DNA from: Chitinophagales bacterium
GTDB lineage: Bacteria > Bacteroidota > Bacteroidia > Chitinophagales > Saprospiraceae
Reading direction: 5' to 3'
Assembly (NCBI GenBank): GCA_013298445.1
Contig: JAAFHQ010000064.1
Coordinates: 1-13,363 of the forward strand
Length of the DNA stretch: 13,363 nt
Shown: positions 1 to 7,248 of the stretch, piece after piece
Numbering within the stretch: position 1 is the first letter of the stretch
Layout of the letters: each line of letters begins with the position of its first letter
Position numbers and translations under genes: made by a program
The notes under the pieces: model-generated
The model's input: only the letters and a program-made list of their open reading frames with translations
Databases searched by the model: none
Told to the model about the DNA's origin: nothing

Positions 1-31
1 CTGAAGGTTTTATTTTGGTGTATTCGCAACT

Positions 32-922
32 ATGCAGGCATTACCATTACCTCCTTTTGAAGATTACGAGCTCATCGATAGCGGCAATTTTAAAAAATTG
101 GAACGCTTTGGGCCATACGTGCTTTCACGCCCCGAGCCGCAAGCCATTTGGTCGCCCGCACTGAGCGAAGCAGAGTGGAATAAAAAAGCCCAGGCTACTT
201 TTAACCGCAAATCTGGTACCGCTGCAAGCGCAGAGGATGGCAACTGGGAACTCAAACCTGGCATGCCCGAACAATGGCATATCCGCTACCACCACGAAGC
301 CATGCACCTGACTTTTCGGCTCGGACTTACGGCTTTTAAACATGTTGGTGTTTTCCCGGAACAGGCTGAAAACTGGAATTACATCTACCAGGGCCTACAA
401 CAAATGGACGTCAATCAACCCGTAGTGCTCAATCTTTTTGCCTACACGGGTGGTGCCTCATTGGCCGCCAAAGCTGCTGGTGCCGACGTAGTCCACGTGG
501 ATTCGGTCAAGCCTGTAGTGAGCTGGGCGCGCCAAAATATGGAAGCCAGCCAACTGAGCAATATTCGCTGGACAGTGGAGGATGCCTTGAAATTTGTGCG
601 CAAAGAAGCCAAAAGAGGCCGCAAGTACCAGTCGATCATCCTCGATCCACCTGCATACGGCCGTGGCCCCGAGGGTGAAAAATGGTTGTTGGAAAAACAC
701 TTGCCTGAACTCTTGGAGCATTGTGGACAAATTCTGGACCCTGAGCACCATTTATTGATCCTCAATTTGTACTCGATGGGCTTCTCGGCCTTGATTGCCG
801 AAAACCTGGTGAAACAATATTTTCCTTTTGCACAAGAGATAGAGAATGGAGAGTTGTATATTCGGGATCAAGGGGGGAGGAATTTGCCGTTGGGGGTTTT
901 TGCTCGGTTTTGTAAAAAATAA
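32..922 (+). CDS. Class I SAM-dependent methyltransferase, COG1092/RlmI-RlmK-like
   Basis: Predicted S-adenosylmethionine-dependent methyltransferase of the group related to the 23S rRNA methyltransferases RlmI and RlmK, so an RNA base is the likely substrate; it should be cytoplasmic. Visible motifs: the SAM-binding glycine loop VLNLFAYTGGASLA (about 132-145), an acidic residue at the end of the next strand (D157, HVDS), an acidic residue in VEDA (D184), and the catalytic-region motif DPPAYG (205-210). The N-terminal stretch RFGPYVLSRPEPQAIW is typical of this subgroup. There is no N-terminal PUA domain as in RlmI, and the strand where m5C enzymes carry a catalytic cysteine reads LILNLYSMG without one, so an RlmI-type m5C reaction is unlikely. 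At 296 residues it is complete. Only 31 bases precede the ATG, so its promoter cannot be judged. It is followed by an AT-rich gap and a separate promoter for the next gene. The fold is secure; the substrate is unknown. Confidence 0.85.
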   Translation: MQALPLPPFEDYELIDSGNFKKLERFGPYVLSRPEPQAIWSPALSEAEWNKKAQATFNRKSGTAASAEDGNWELKPGMPEQWHIRYHHEAMHLTFRLGLTAFKHVGVFPEQAENWNYIYQGLQQMDVNQPVVLNLFAYTGGASLAAKAAGADVVHVDSVKPVVSWARQNMEASQLSNIRWTVEDALKFVRKEAKRGRKYQSIILDPPAYGRGPEGEKWLLEKHLPELLEHCGQILDPEHHLLILNLYSMGFSALIAENLVKQYFPFAQEIENGELYIRDQGGRNLPLGVFARFCKK

Positions 923-975
923 GTGTTATTACAAATTAATAAAAACTTTTTTTAGTAAAATCAACAAAAACACAC

Positions 976-983
976 TATTTTTG
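976..983 (+). promoter_or_regulatory. Candidate Bacteroidota -7 box for the Rpn-family gene
   Basis: TATTTTTG fits the Bacteroidota primary-sigma -7 consensus TAnnTTTG exactly and lies 28 bases before the ATG at 1012. No clean TTG is seen about 19-21 bases upstream (the region is a T-run followed by AG), so the -33 element is weak. The 89-bp gap 923-1011 is otherwise AT-rich and shows no GC-rich terminator for the upstream methyltransferase. Confidence 0.45.
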
Positions 984-1006
984 GGTTTAATACTCACCTA
1001 AACCCA
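982..1006 (+). other. Short palindrome / 5' UTR hairpin before the Rpn-family gene
   Basis: TGGGTTTA (982-989) and TAAACCCA (999-1006) are perfect 8-bp inverted arms around a 9-base spacer. The left arm overlaps the last two bases of the proposed -7 box and the right arm ends 5 bases before the ATG. It could be an operator, or an mRNA hairpin close to the ribosome-binding region. Without a T-run after it, it is not a terminator. Confidence 0.45.
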
Positions 1007-1011
1007 GGAAT

Positions 1012-2085
1012 ATGGCGAAACCTATTGACTACGACGCGCTGCTCAAAGATTTCATTACCGATTTCTTCCCAGACCTTATTGCATTTGCTAACCCGCTTCT
1101 GTACGCGGCTATTGATTGGGATCGAGGGTATGTTTTTCTTGAGCAAGAATTGATTAATGCGCTACGTGGGAAATTTAAAGTGCGAGGCAAACGAAGGCAA
1201 ACCGATAAATTGGTCAAGGTATACCTCAAAAATGGACTGGAGCACTTTGTATTTGTGCATATTGAATTCCAGCATAAAAAAGAGAAAGGCTTTGGGCGGC
1301 GTATGTTTGTCTATCGGGCATTAATTGGATTGCGCTATGGATTGGATAATATCACCGCGATGGCCATTTTTACTGGCGCGCCTCCTCCTGCGGAAGAACG
1401 CAGTTACTATAGCGATACTTTTGGTACAAGTATCGAGTATAAATTTGGTACAGTCATCGCTGCAGAATTAGAAGAAGACCGTTTGCTTGAGGTTTCAAAC
1501 AATCCCTTCGCCCTAGCCATGCTTGCAGCTTTATACGCTTACCAAAGTCGAAACAAACCTAAAGTCCGATTAGGGCTAAAAAACCAGTTATTTGCCTTGG
1601 TTAAGTCTCAAGATATCGGCATTGACAAGATTGTAAAGATGCTTATCTTTGTAAGAGACTATGTGAATTTGCCTCAAAAACTGGAGAACGAATTTCAAGA
1701 AACTCAATTTTCCTTAGTTTTTCCAAATGCAGAAGCCATGACTATTTCTAAAGGAACAAAAGAATTTGCAGTAGGGCTATACGAACATGTATTTGGCTAC
1801 GACCCAGAGACTCTCCTCAAAGAGGAAAAGAAAAAAGCTCAGGAGCTATTGGACAAAGAACGTCAAGTCGTAATCGAAGCGCTTCGCCGCGAGGAAGAAG
1901 GGCTTCAAAAAGCGGAGGAGGAACGTCAAAAAGCGGAGGAGGAACGTCTTCGCTTGGACAATACTATTCGCTATTTGCATGAAACTGTAAAAATGAGTGC
2001 CGCCGAAATTGCCACAATAGTCGATAAGGAGATCGTTTACATTGAAAAATTATTGGCTTCTGCCAATGAAAACGATCAAGATTAG
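1012..2085 (+). CDS. Rpn family PD-(D/E)XK nuclease-like protein
   Basis: Member of the Rpn (recombination-promoting nuclease / putative transposase) family. E. coli Rpn proteins are DNA endonucleases of the PD-(D/E)XK fold; a role in recombination or phage defence has been proposed for the family and is not shown here. The N-terminal half holds the nuclease core: TDK with D65, HIEFQ with E85 and Q87 (an ExQ version of the (D/E)XK motif), then RRMFVYR (96-102) on the following helix. Residues about 265-320 are a highly charged coiled coil rich in E, K and R, including an exact QKAEEER duplication (299-312). The last 30 residues (KMSAAEIATIVDKEIVYIEKL) look like the small helical segment common at the C-terminus of this family. 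At 357 residues it appears intact. It has its own candidate promoter and is 12 bp upstream of a DUF3052-like gene, suggesting co-transcription. It looks richer in A/T than the hydrolase genes to the right, which could reflect transfer. Confidence 0.85.
   Translation: MAKPIDYDALLKDFITDFFPDLIAFANPLLYAAIDWDRGYVFLEQELINALRGKFKVRGKRRQTDKLVKVYLKNGLEHFVFVHIEFQHKKEKGFGRRMFVYRALIGLRYGLDNITAMAIFTGAPPPAEERSYYSDTFGTSIEYKFGTVIAAELEEDRLLEVSNNPFALAMLAALYAYQSRNKPKVRLGLKNQLFALVKSQDIGIDKIVKMLIFVRDYVNLPQKLENEFQETQFSLVFPNAEAMTISKGTKEFAVGLYEHVFGYDPETLLKEEKKKAQELLDKERQVVIEALRREEEGLQKAEEERQKAEEERLRLDNTIRYLHETVKMSAAEIATIVDKEIVYIEKLLASANENDQD
1906..1947 (+). repeat. Perfect 21-bp tandem duplication inside the Rpn-family gene
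   Basis: Two identical, adjacent 21-base units (1906-1926 and 1927-1947) encode QKAEEER twice within the coiled coil. The length is a multiple of three, so the frame is kept. Identity at every base, including third codon positions, indicates a recent slippage or duplication event. Confidence 0.9.
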
Positions 2086-2097
2086 CCCTTAGCTCAC

Positions 2098-2562
2098 ATG
2101 GAACAGCTCCTCAAAAAACTCAACTACAAAGATCAATCTCCCGTGCTTTTGCTCAATCTGCCCGCAGAATTGAGCGACTTTGCCCGTTACGTTCAGAGCG
2201 TGACCGAATTGGTCGATAACCTGGATAACGTAGAAAAGCCTCAATTTGCCCTTTTCTTCGTGACTCAATTGTCCGAAATTGAAGTCATTGCGCAAATGCT
2301 CGAAGGTCGACTAGAAGGGGATACCATCCTCTGGTTTGTCTACCCCAAAGGTAGCTCCAAACGCTACAAATGTAATTTCAATCGGGATACCGGTTGGGCA
2401 GCCTTGGGCAAACTTGGACTCGAAAGTGTAAGATTGGTGGCGGTCAATGAAGATTGGAGTGCCCTGCGCTTCAGGCGAGCAGAATACATCAAAGTTTTGA
2501 CCCGGAAATTCGAGACTTTGTCAGAAGAAGGGAGTAAAAAAGTGAAAAGTGACAATAAATAA
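2098..2562 (+). CDS. DUF3052-like small protein, function unknown
   Basis: A 154-residue protein resembling the DUF3052 family. Recognisable features are the opening KKLNYKDQSPVLLLNLPAEL, the central acidic-to-hydrophobic strand FALFFVTQLSEIE, the segment ILWFVYPKGSSKRYK, and the closing block LVAVNEDWSALRFRR. Members are soluble with a probable Rossmann-like alpha/beta fold, and no activity is established. The C-terminal tail (EGSKKVKSDNK) is charged, and its last codons and stop lie in the left arm of a large palindrome, so the tail may be repeat-derived. It starts 12 bp after the Rpn-family gene on the same strand, suggesting an operon, but nothing shows a functional link. The start at 2098 is the first ATG and gives a family-like N-terminus. 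Confidence 0.7.
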   Translation: MEQLLKKLNYKDQSPVLLLNLPAELSDFARYVQSVTELVDNLDNVEKPQFALFFVTQLSEIEVIAQMLEGRLEGDTILWFVYPKGSSKRYKCNFNRDTGWAALGKLGLESVRLVAVNEDWSALRFRRAEYIKVLTRKFETLSEEGSKKVKSDNK

Positions 2563-2686
2563 TGAGTGATAAGTGATGAATGATGAATTGGTACATCATT
2601 AGTTGTTGAAGCTCTTTCTTCGCTTTTCGTTGAAAAACGAAGAAACAATTCATCATTCATCACTTATCATTTATCATTTGTCACTT
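2547..2686. repeat. Palindrome of heptamer repeats between convergent genes; probable bidirectional terminator
   Basis: Inverted repeat in the gap between two convergent genes. The core arms are perfect over 23 bp (2568-2590 and 2646-2668); outer arms AAGTGACAA (2547-2555) and TTGTCACTT (2678-2686) also pair, separated from the core by imperfect 12- and 9-base stretches. The right arm has a strict 7-bp period: TCATCAT, TCATCAC, TTATCAT, TTATCAT, TTGTCAC, TTATCCA from 2650 to 2691. The apex contains a second, unrelated hairpin: TTTCTTCG (2615-2622) with CGAAGAAA (2638-2645), plus TTTT/AAAA nearer the loop. The stop codons of both flanking genes (2560-2562 and 2681-2683) lie inside the repeat. 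Termination in both directions is inferred from position. Confidence 0.75.
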
Positions 2687-3985
2687 ATCCAGTCCCGGTG
2701 AGCGCTTCAAAAACTCATGGTACAACTGAATGTGTCTGCTATCCAGTGGCACCTGCCAACCGTCGATGAACAAGTATTTGATTTGCGACTTGGTTTCCAG
2801 CGCATCGCCAGTGGTGGCGAACAAAGTAGCACTTTTGCCCACTTCCAGAGAACCAAGGTTTTTATCCACGCCAAAAATCTCAGCAGGAATGATGGTGATC
2901 GCTTTTAGTGCCTGCTCTTTGCCCAGCCCGTACGCCGCTGCAAAGCCTGCATTAAAGGGAAGATTCCGCACGTTTTCGACTTCGAAAGTCCGCAAGGCTA
3001 CTTTGACACCTGCTTTGTGCATCAAACCCGCATTGGCGTAGGCCTTGTCGTAACGATCTGACGAACGAGTAGGCAAGGCAATTACTGGGCCAGTGATGAC
3101 CGGAATTTTTGCCTTGGCCAGTTTATCGGCTACCCGCCAGCCTTCAGCTACTCCGGTGAAAACCACCTTGGTGATTTTTTTGCTCTCTACCCATTTGATG
3201 GCACCTTCGATGTCTTCCGCGCGATTCACTTCGATCATCAGCAACATTTGACCACGAACGACTGGTGCCAAAGCCGCCATTTCTGGGTTGTAAGGCACTT
3301 TTACACTCGCGTCTTTTTGCGCAGCTGAATCTACTTTAGCATAAAATTTTGCACCTTCCCAAATCTCATTGAGCTTGGACAAAGCTTTTTCTTGCTCTTT
3401 TTTCAATTCCTCCTCGGTACGTTGAGGCCCAAAGAAACCGCCACTTCTTCCCAAACTGGGGAACGTCATTACCATACCTTTGAATCCGGCAAACATCTGA
3501 TCGGGTGTATAACCAACCAGATTGATAAGGGATGCTGTGCCTGGAAAACGCCCCCCCGTAGGCGCGACCAAAGCGGTGGTTACCCCATTTACACGGGTAA
3601 CCGGAATGGCAGTTGCGTTGGGGTTGACGGCAGTAAGGGCCTCTACCTGTGGGGTGAGGTCGCCCAATTCGTCGTCGTCATTGGTCACGTCGACGGATTC
3701 CACTTCGACCAGACCCAATTGAGTACCCCCGTCAATCAAACCGGGATACAGGGTCAGGCCTTTACAGTCGATAACTTGAGCGCCCGTTGGCACAGCAGCA
3801 TTGGCACCCAGGGCGGTAATTTTTCCATCCTGGATCACCAGGGTACCCTGAACGAGGCCCTTGGTTACGGTTTGAATGCTGGCATTGGTTAGGGCGTAGG
3901 TGCCCTTGCTGGGTTTGGCCACCTGACCAAACAGTGCGACGCCCCCCAAAACCAGAAAAAATATGCTTAGAAATCTCATTTTCAT
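2681..3985 (-). CDS. Exported amidohydrolase-fold protein without metal ligands (third gene of the operon)
   Basis: Member of the imidazolonepropionase-like amidohydrolase superfamily, 434 residues, probably periplasmic: the N-terminus MKMRFLSIFFLVLGGVALFGQ is a signal peptide. The composite beta-sandwich that flanks the barrel is present (ASIQTVTKGL, GTLVIQDGKITALG, and the closing NLGSLEVGKSATLFATTGD). The barrel lacks the expected metal site. The first strand reads GLIDGGTQLG, with G87 and Q89 where the family has HxH. The strand-5 site reads MIEVNRAEDI (251-253 IEV) where the upstream paralogue has HCHSYRADEI, strand 6 has G278 in place of histidine, and strand 8 has no SDS motif. It is therefore probably not a hydrolase alone. 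It follows the upstream amidohydrolase gene by 4 bp, so the two are translationally close. A second ATG at 3979 gives an equally good signal peptide. A structural or regulatory partner role is inferred. Confidence 0.85.
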   Translation of the reverse strand: MKMRFLSIFFLVLGGVALFGQVAKPSKGTYALTNASIQTVTKGLVQGTLVIQDGKITALGANAAVPTGAQVIDCKGLTLYPGLIDGGTQLGLVEVESVDVTNDDDELGDLTPQVEALTAVNPNATAIPVTRVNGVTTALVAPTGGRFPGTASLINLVGYTPDQMFAGFKGMVMTFPSLGRSGGFFGPQRTEEELKKEQEKALSKLNEIWEGAKFYAKVDSAAQKDASVKVPYNPEMAALAPVVRGQMLLMIEVNRAEDIEGAIKWVESKKITKVVFTGVAEGWRVADKLAKAKIPVITGPVIALPTRSSDRYDKAYANAGLMHKAGVKVALRTFEVENVRNLPFNAGFAAAYGLGKEQALKAITIIPAEIFGVDKNLGSLEVGKSATLFATTGDALETKSQIKYLFIDGWQVPLDSRHIQLYHEFLKRSPGLDK

Positions 3986-3989
3986 CTGA

Positions 3990-5360
3990 TTAGTTTTTCA
4001 ATTGAAACAATTGCTCCATCGCTTCCGCTACACCTTGCATACAACGGTCGTGGTTGTGATCTGAGCCCATTTGGAAAGTGGTAGTAGCCCGGATAGGGTC
4101 AATGTCCAAACGCATGTCATCAGGATCATTGGCACGGTCAAACCGCACTACGCCATCAACGATGGTAATGACCGGAACACCATATACAGACAAGGGATGC
4201 CCATCAAAAATAGCTACATCCGCGTCCTTGCCCACTTCCAGTGAACCAACCCTATTTTCCACACCCAACTGTTTGGCCGGATTGATGGTGATCAAAGCCA
4301 GAGCTTCTTCGTCGGTCAAGCCACCATAATACTGCGTCTTGGCTGCTTCGTGATACAGGTGACGGATGTAGTCTCCAGAGTCAGAGTTGATGGAAGTGAC
4401 TACACCGTTTTTGGTCAAAATGCTGGCGTTGTAAGCTGTAGAGTAGTACACCTCAAACTTGTAAGCCCACCAATCGGCAAATACCGAAGCCGAAGCACCA
4501 AAGGCAGCCAATTCGGGCGCTACTTTGAAGCCTTCATTCACGTGTTGGAAGGTGATTTTTTTGATGCCAAAATCCTTACACACGTTCATCAGCATCAGGA
4601 TTTCGTCGGCGCGGTAGGAGTGGCAATGGATCAGGATCTCTCCACTAAGCACAGCAGCCAAAGTTTCCAAGCGGCGGTCATATTTGGGAGGCAATGCCGT
4701 TGGTTTGCTGGCTTTTTCAGCATTGTATTTTTTCCAGGCCTCGCTGTAGGCTTTGGCTTCGGAAAAAGACTTGCGGATCACAAACTCTACCCCCATCCGG
4801 GTGCGTGGCACAATACCCCGGCCAATCCCGTGTACGCGGGTAGGGTTTTCACCCAAGGCAAATTTGATGGTGCGTGGAGCACCTTCCATGGGGTACTCAT
4901 TGGGGTTAGAGGTACCGTAACGGTGCTTGATGGTTTGGCATTGGCCACCGATGGCGTTGGCCGAACCGTGCATGGCGTGGCTGGAAGTACATCCACCAGC
5001 CAAAGCCTGGTAAATGGAGATGTCAAATGGGTCGATGGCATCGCCTACCGCTACTTCAGCAGTAACCGGGTTGGTGGCTTCGTTTACCGCATCGATGGCG
5101 ATGTGGGAGTGGGCGTCAATGATACCAGGCATCACGTATTTGCCTGTAGCATCTACCGTTTTAACACCCGCAGGAGCTGTCAGGCCCTTGCCGATTTTGG
5201 TGATTTTGCCATTTTCGATCAGTACGTCGGAGCCTTCCAGCGTACCTTTGGTCACGGTCAAAAGCGTACCGTTTTTGATGAGCATACTGCCTTTGCTGGC
5301 TTGGGCATTGAGGCCCAGGGCGATCAGCAGGCAGCAACTTATGATGGTGAATTGCTTCAT
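3990..5360 (-). CDS. Exported metal-dependent amidohydrolase, imidazolonepropionase-like (second gene of the operon)
   Basis: The only member of the trio with a complete-looking active site. I take the start at 5360, not the in-frame ATG at 5423: it gives a proper signal peptide (MKQFTIISCCLLIALGLNAQ) and leaves a 22-bp gap after the upstream gene instead of an overlap. The result is 456 residues. Counted from that start, the ligands are HSH at 84-86 (IDAHSH), a candidate lysine in IKFALGEN (K166), HCH at 245-247, H273 in FQHVNEG, and D327 in INSDSGD. This is the usual order HxH, K, H, H, D of metal-dependent amidohydrolases with a TIM barrel. Strand-end signatures NPAKQLGVENRVGSLEVGKDADVAIFDG confirm the family. 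It should hydrolyse a C-N bond (a cyclic amide, dipeptide or similar) in the periplasm; the substrate cannot be told from sequence. It lies between two paralogues that lack these residues, which suggests a joint complex. Confidence 0.88.
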   Translation of the reverse strand: MKQFTIISCCLLIALGLNAQASKGSMLIKNGTLLTVTKGTLEGSDVLIENGKITKIGKGLTAPAGVKTVDATGKYVMPGIIDAHSHIAIDAVNEATNPVTAEVAVGDAIDPFDISIYQALAGGCTSSHAMHGSANAIGGQCQTIKHRYGTSNPNEYPMEGAPRTIKFALGENPTRVHGIGRGIVPRTRMGVEFVIRKSFSEAKAYSEAWKKYNAEKASKPTALPPKYDRRLETLAAVLSGEILIHCHSYRADEILMLMNVCKDFGIKKITFQHVNEGFKVAPELAAFGASASVFADWWAYKFEVYYSTAYNASILTKNGVVTSINSDSGDYIRHLYHEAAKTQYYGGLTDEEALALITINPAKQLGVENRVGSLEVGKDADVAIFDGHPLSVYGVPVITIVDGVVRFDRANDPDDMRLDIDPIRATTTFQMGSDHNHDRCMQGVAEAMEQLFQLKN

Positions 5361-5382
5361 TGTTTTGTTTTTTACCGTTTCA

Positions 5383-7128
5383 TTAATCGCGTGGCTCTTT
5401 GGAACCTTCGATGGGGAATGCACCGTAGTCGCCTACTTTTACCTTGCCGGAGAACTTGGCTCCGTCAAAAGTAATCGCAAAATCGAGGGGCAATTCCTGG
5501 CCCATGTTTACCGTAGAGCTAAAAGTCAACTCGTTGCCTTTCAGCGCTGGACTGCTCAAAGACTTGCTTTGGCCATCTGCCCCCGTCCAACTGCCGCCAA
5601 TTTTACCGCCGTCGTCGATCAGGCTGAGCGTACCTTTGTAGACCGTTCCCTGAGCGTCAATTTCGTAGTTCCACTTGCCGAGGAATTTGCTCAGGTCGCT
5701 TGGTGCAGCCGCGCCACCACGTGCACCCGCGGGGCCACCGCCCGCGCCAGGACGAGCAGGAGCTTCCGCCTCAAATTCATAAATGGTGCCATCCACGAAT
5801 ACGTAGCGGATCTGTGATTTTTCATCGAAATAAGACTTCTTGGACACTACCAGGTTTGCAATTTTGCCTTTTTCCACCGTGCCCAAACTTTGAGCAACAC
5901 CAAACATAGCCGCAGGAGTAGTGGTCAAGGCAGCCAGGGCCTGATCTTCTTTCAAACCCGCTTTAACCATGCGCCGCAGGGCTTCCCGAATGTCGGCGGT
6001 TTTGGCATTCATGGTAGAAAAACCAAAGTTGATGCTTTTGCCTGCGAAGGTAGCTGCTTGAGATTCGTAGAGCTTCATCTCGTCGGCACGGCGTTTTTCA
6101 AGACGCTCCAATTCGGGGTCTTTTGCGGTAGTATCCTTTTTCGCTGGTTCCTTTTTCTCCATTTTGGGCAAATCCAGGGAGAGGATCAGCGGAATATTCT
6201 GGGCTTTGAGCTGGTCGGCCAGTGGCCAGGCTTGACGCAATCCACCCAAAATGAGTGGGAATTTAAGTTCTTGTTGCAGCGCCAGCACCCGGTAAACCGA
6301 TTTCAGGTCAGGTGCCACAAAACAAATTGGGCGCTGTTTGTCGATGACCGGATAAAATGCCTGTAAAGACCGATCTACTTCAGGGCGAGACATGCCAGCA
6401 GGATTGGCCGCGTACATTTTTTCGTGCGCTTTGGCTTGTTCGGCTTGTTTGTACAGTTCCCGGAATTTGGACATTACGGCAATTACCGTGTTGGGGTACA
6501 GCCCCTGGGCGCCTACCAACTGACTGATCATGGCGTAATTGTCTTTCAACACCATGTTGTCAGCAGCCGTACCACCCAGCGAAATCAAGGCACTACTACC
6601 CGGCAACATCCGGCCCATCGGGGCAACGTGGGCATTGGTAAAGCCCAGTTTGCGCAAATCTTCGATGGATTTTTCGGTAGGTTTGATGAGGTTGCGGGCC
6701 TGCAATTCGGGTTGAATGCCCGCCAGGTCATTGGGGGGGCTGCCTGGGTTAACCCCCTGTGGGCGTTGACCTTGACCGCCACCGCCACCACCTGGTCCGC
6801 CGCCAGCAGTGGGGCGTACTTCCGGACGGGGAATACCCGCGTTGGAGAGGGCATCGATGAATCCAGCGTAAACGAACATGGAGTCCGCGGGAATAATTTT
6901 AGCGTCGGCAGGAATGCTCACATTTTGACCCGCACTGATGATCAGTCCATCTTTAATCACAACCGTACCATTGCTGATGGTTTGGCCAGGTTTGACTACG
7001 ATGGTTGCATTTTTGAGTGCATAGGTTCGGGTGATCGGCTTGAGGGCCTCTTCGCTGCTCTGAGCTAAGCCCGTACTCAAACACCATACGCTTAGTAGGG
7101 TGGTAAGGGTTAGCGATAGTCCTTTCAT
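5383..7128 (-). CDS. Exported amidohydrolase-fold pseudoenzyme with C-terminal beta domain (first gene of the operon)
   Basis: First gene of the operon, 581 residues, with a signal peptide (MKGLSLTLTTLLSVWCLSTGLAQ). The amidohydrolase fold is recognisable at both ends (TYALKNATIVVKPGQ, GTVVIKDGLIISAG, then TTTPAAMFGVAQSLGTVEKGKIANLVV), but no metal ligand survives. GFIDALSN (89-96) replaces the DxHxH site, FVAPDLKSVYRV (270-281) replaces the HCH strand, G295/G296 stand where the next histidine is expected, and no SDS motif follows. Unusual inserts are a glycine-rich stretch at about 108-133 and a K/E-rich charged stretch at about 321-350. After a second Gly/Ala/Pro linker (458-477), residues about 478-577 form a separate all-beta module (FLGKWNYEID, GTLSLIDDGGKIGGSW, LKGNELTFSS, KFSGKVKVGDYG) like the lipocalin-like domains often attached to such proteins. 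It is probably a non-catalytic partner of the second gene product. Confidence 0.83.
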   Translation of the reverse strand: MKGLSLTLTTLLSVWCLSTGLAQSSEEALKPITRTYALKNATIVVKPGQTISNGTVVIKDGLIISAGQNVSIPADAKIIPADSMFVYAGFIDALSNAGIPRPEVRPTAGGGPGGGGGGQGQRPQGVNPGSPPNDLAGIQPELQARNLIKPTEKSIEDLRKLGFTNAHVAPMGRMLPGSSALISLGGTAADNMVLKDNYAMISQLVGAQGLYPNTVIAVMSKFRELYKQAEQAKAHEKMYAANPAGMSRPEVDRSLQAFYPVIDKQRPICFVAPDLKSVYRVLALQQELKFPLILGGLRQAWPLADQLKAQNIPLILSLDLPKMEKKEPAKKDTTAKDPELERLEKRRADEMKLYESQAATFAGKSINFGFSTMNAKTADIREALRRMVKAGLKEDQALAALTTTPAAMFGVAQSLGTVEKGKIANLVVSKKSYFDEKSQIRYVFVDGTIYEFEAEAPARPGAGGGPAGARGGAAAPSDLSKFLGKWNYEIDAQGTVYKGTLSLIDDGGKIGGSWTGADGQSKSLSSPALKGNELTFSSTVNMGQELPLDFAITFDGAKFSGKVKVGDYGAFPIEGSKEPRD

Positions 7129-7248
7129 ACTCAGGTTTTACAAGGTTGAGAATAAATATTGGCGTTATTTTAGGTAGAAAAAAAATCCCATTTTTCTATA
7201 AGCGACCAATGACGTTAAAAATACCGCAAAAGGCATAAAATGGTGGTA

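Noticed and set aside
1..31. TATTTTGG near the left edge as the promoter of the methyltransferase
   Set aside because: It is one base short of the TAnnTTTG pattern and there is too little upstream sequence to look for a -33 element.
2650..2691. Tandem heptamers read as a CRISPR-like array
   Set aside because: Units are 7 bp with no spacers, and no cas genes are present.
5361..5423. Upstream ATG at 5423 as the start of the middle amidohydrolase gene
   Set aside because: It would put 21 polar residues before an evident signal peptide and overlap the upstream gene; the ATG at 5360 fits better.
4350..5817. Long plus-strand open frames (374 and 267 residues) opposite the amidohydrolase genes
   Set aside because: They are antisense to well-supported genes with signal peptides and family motifs, their translations show no recognisable domain, and codon-position bias of the real genes leaves such frames open.
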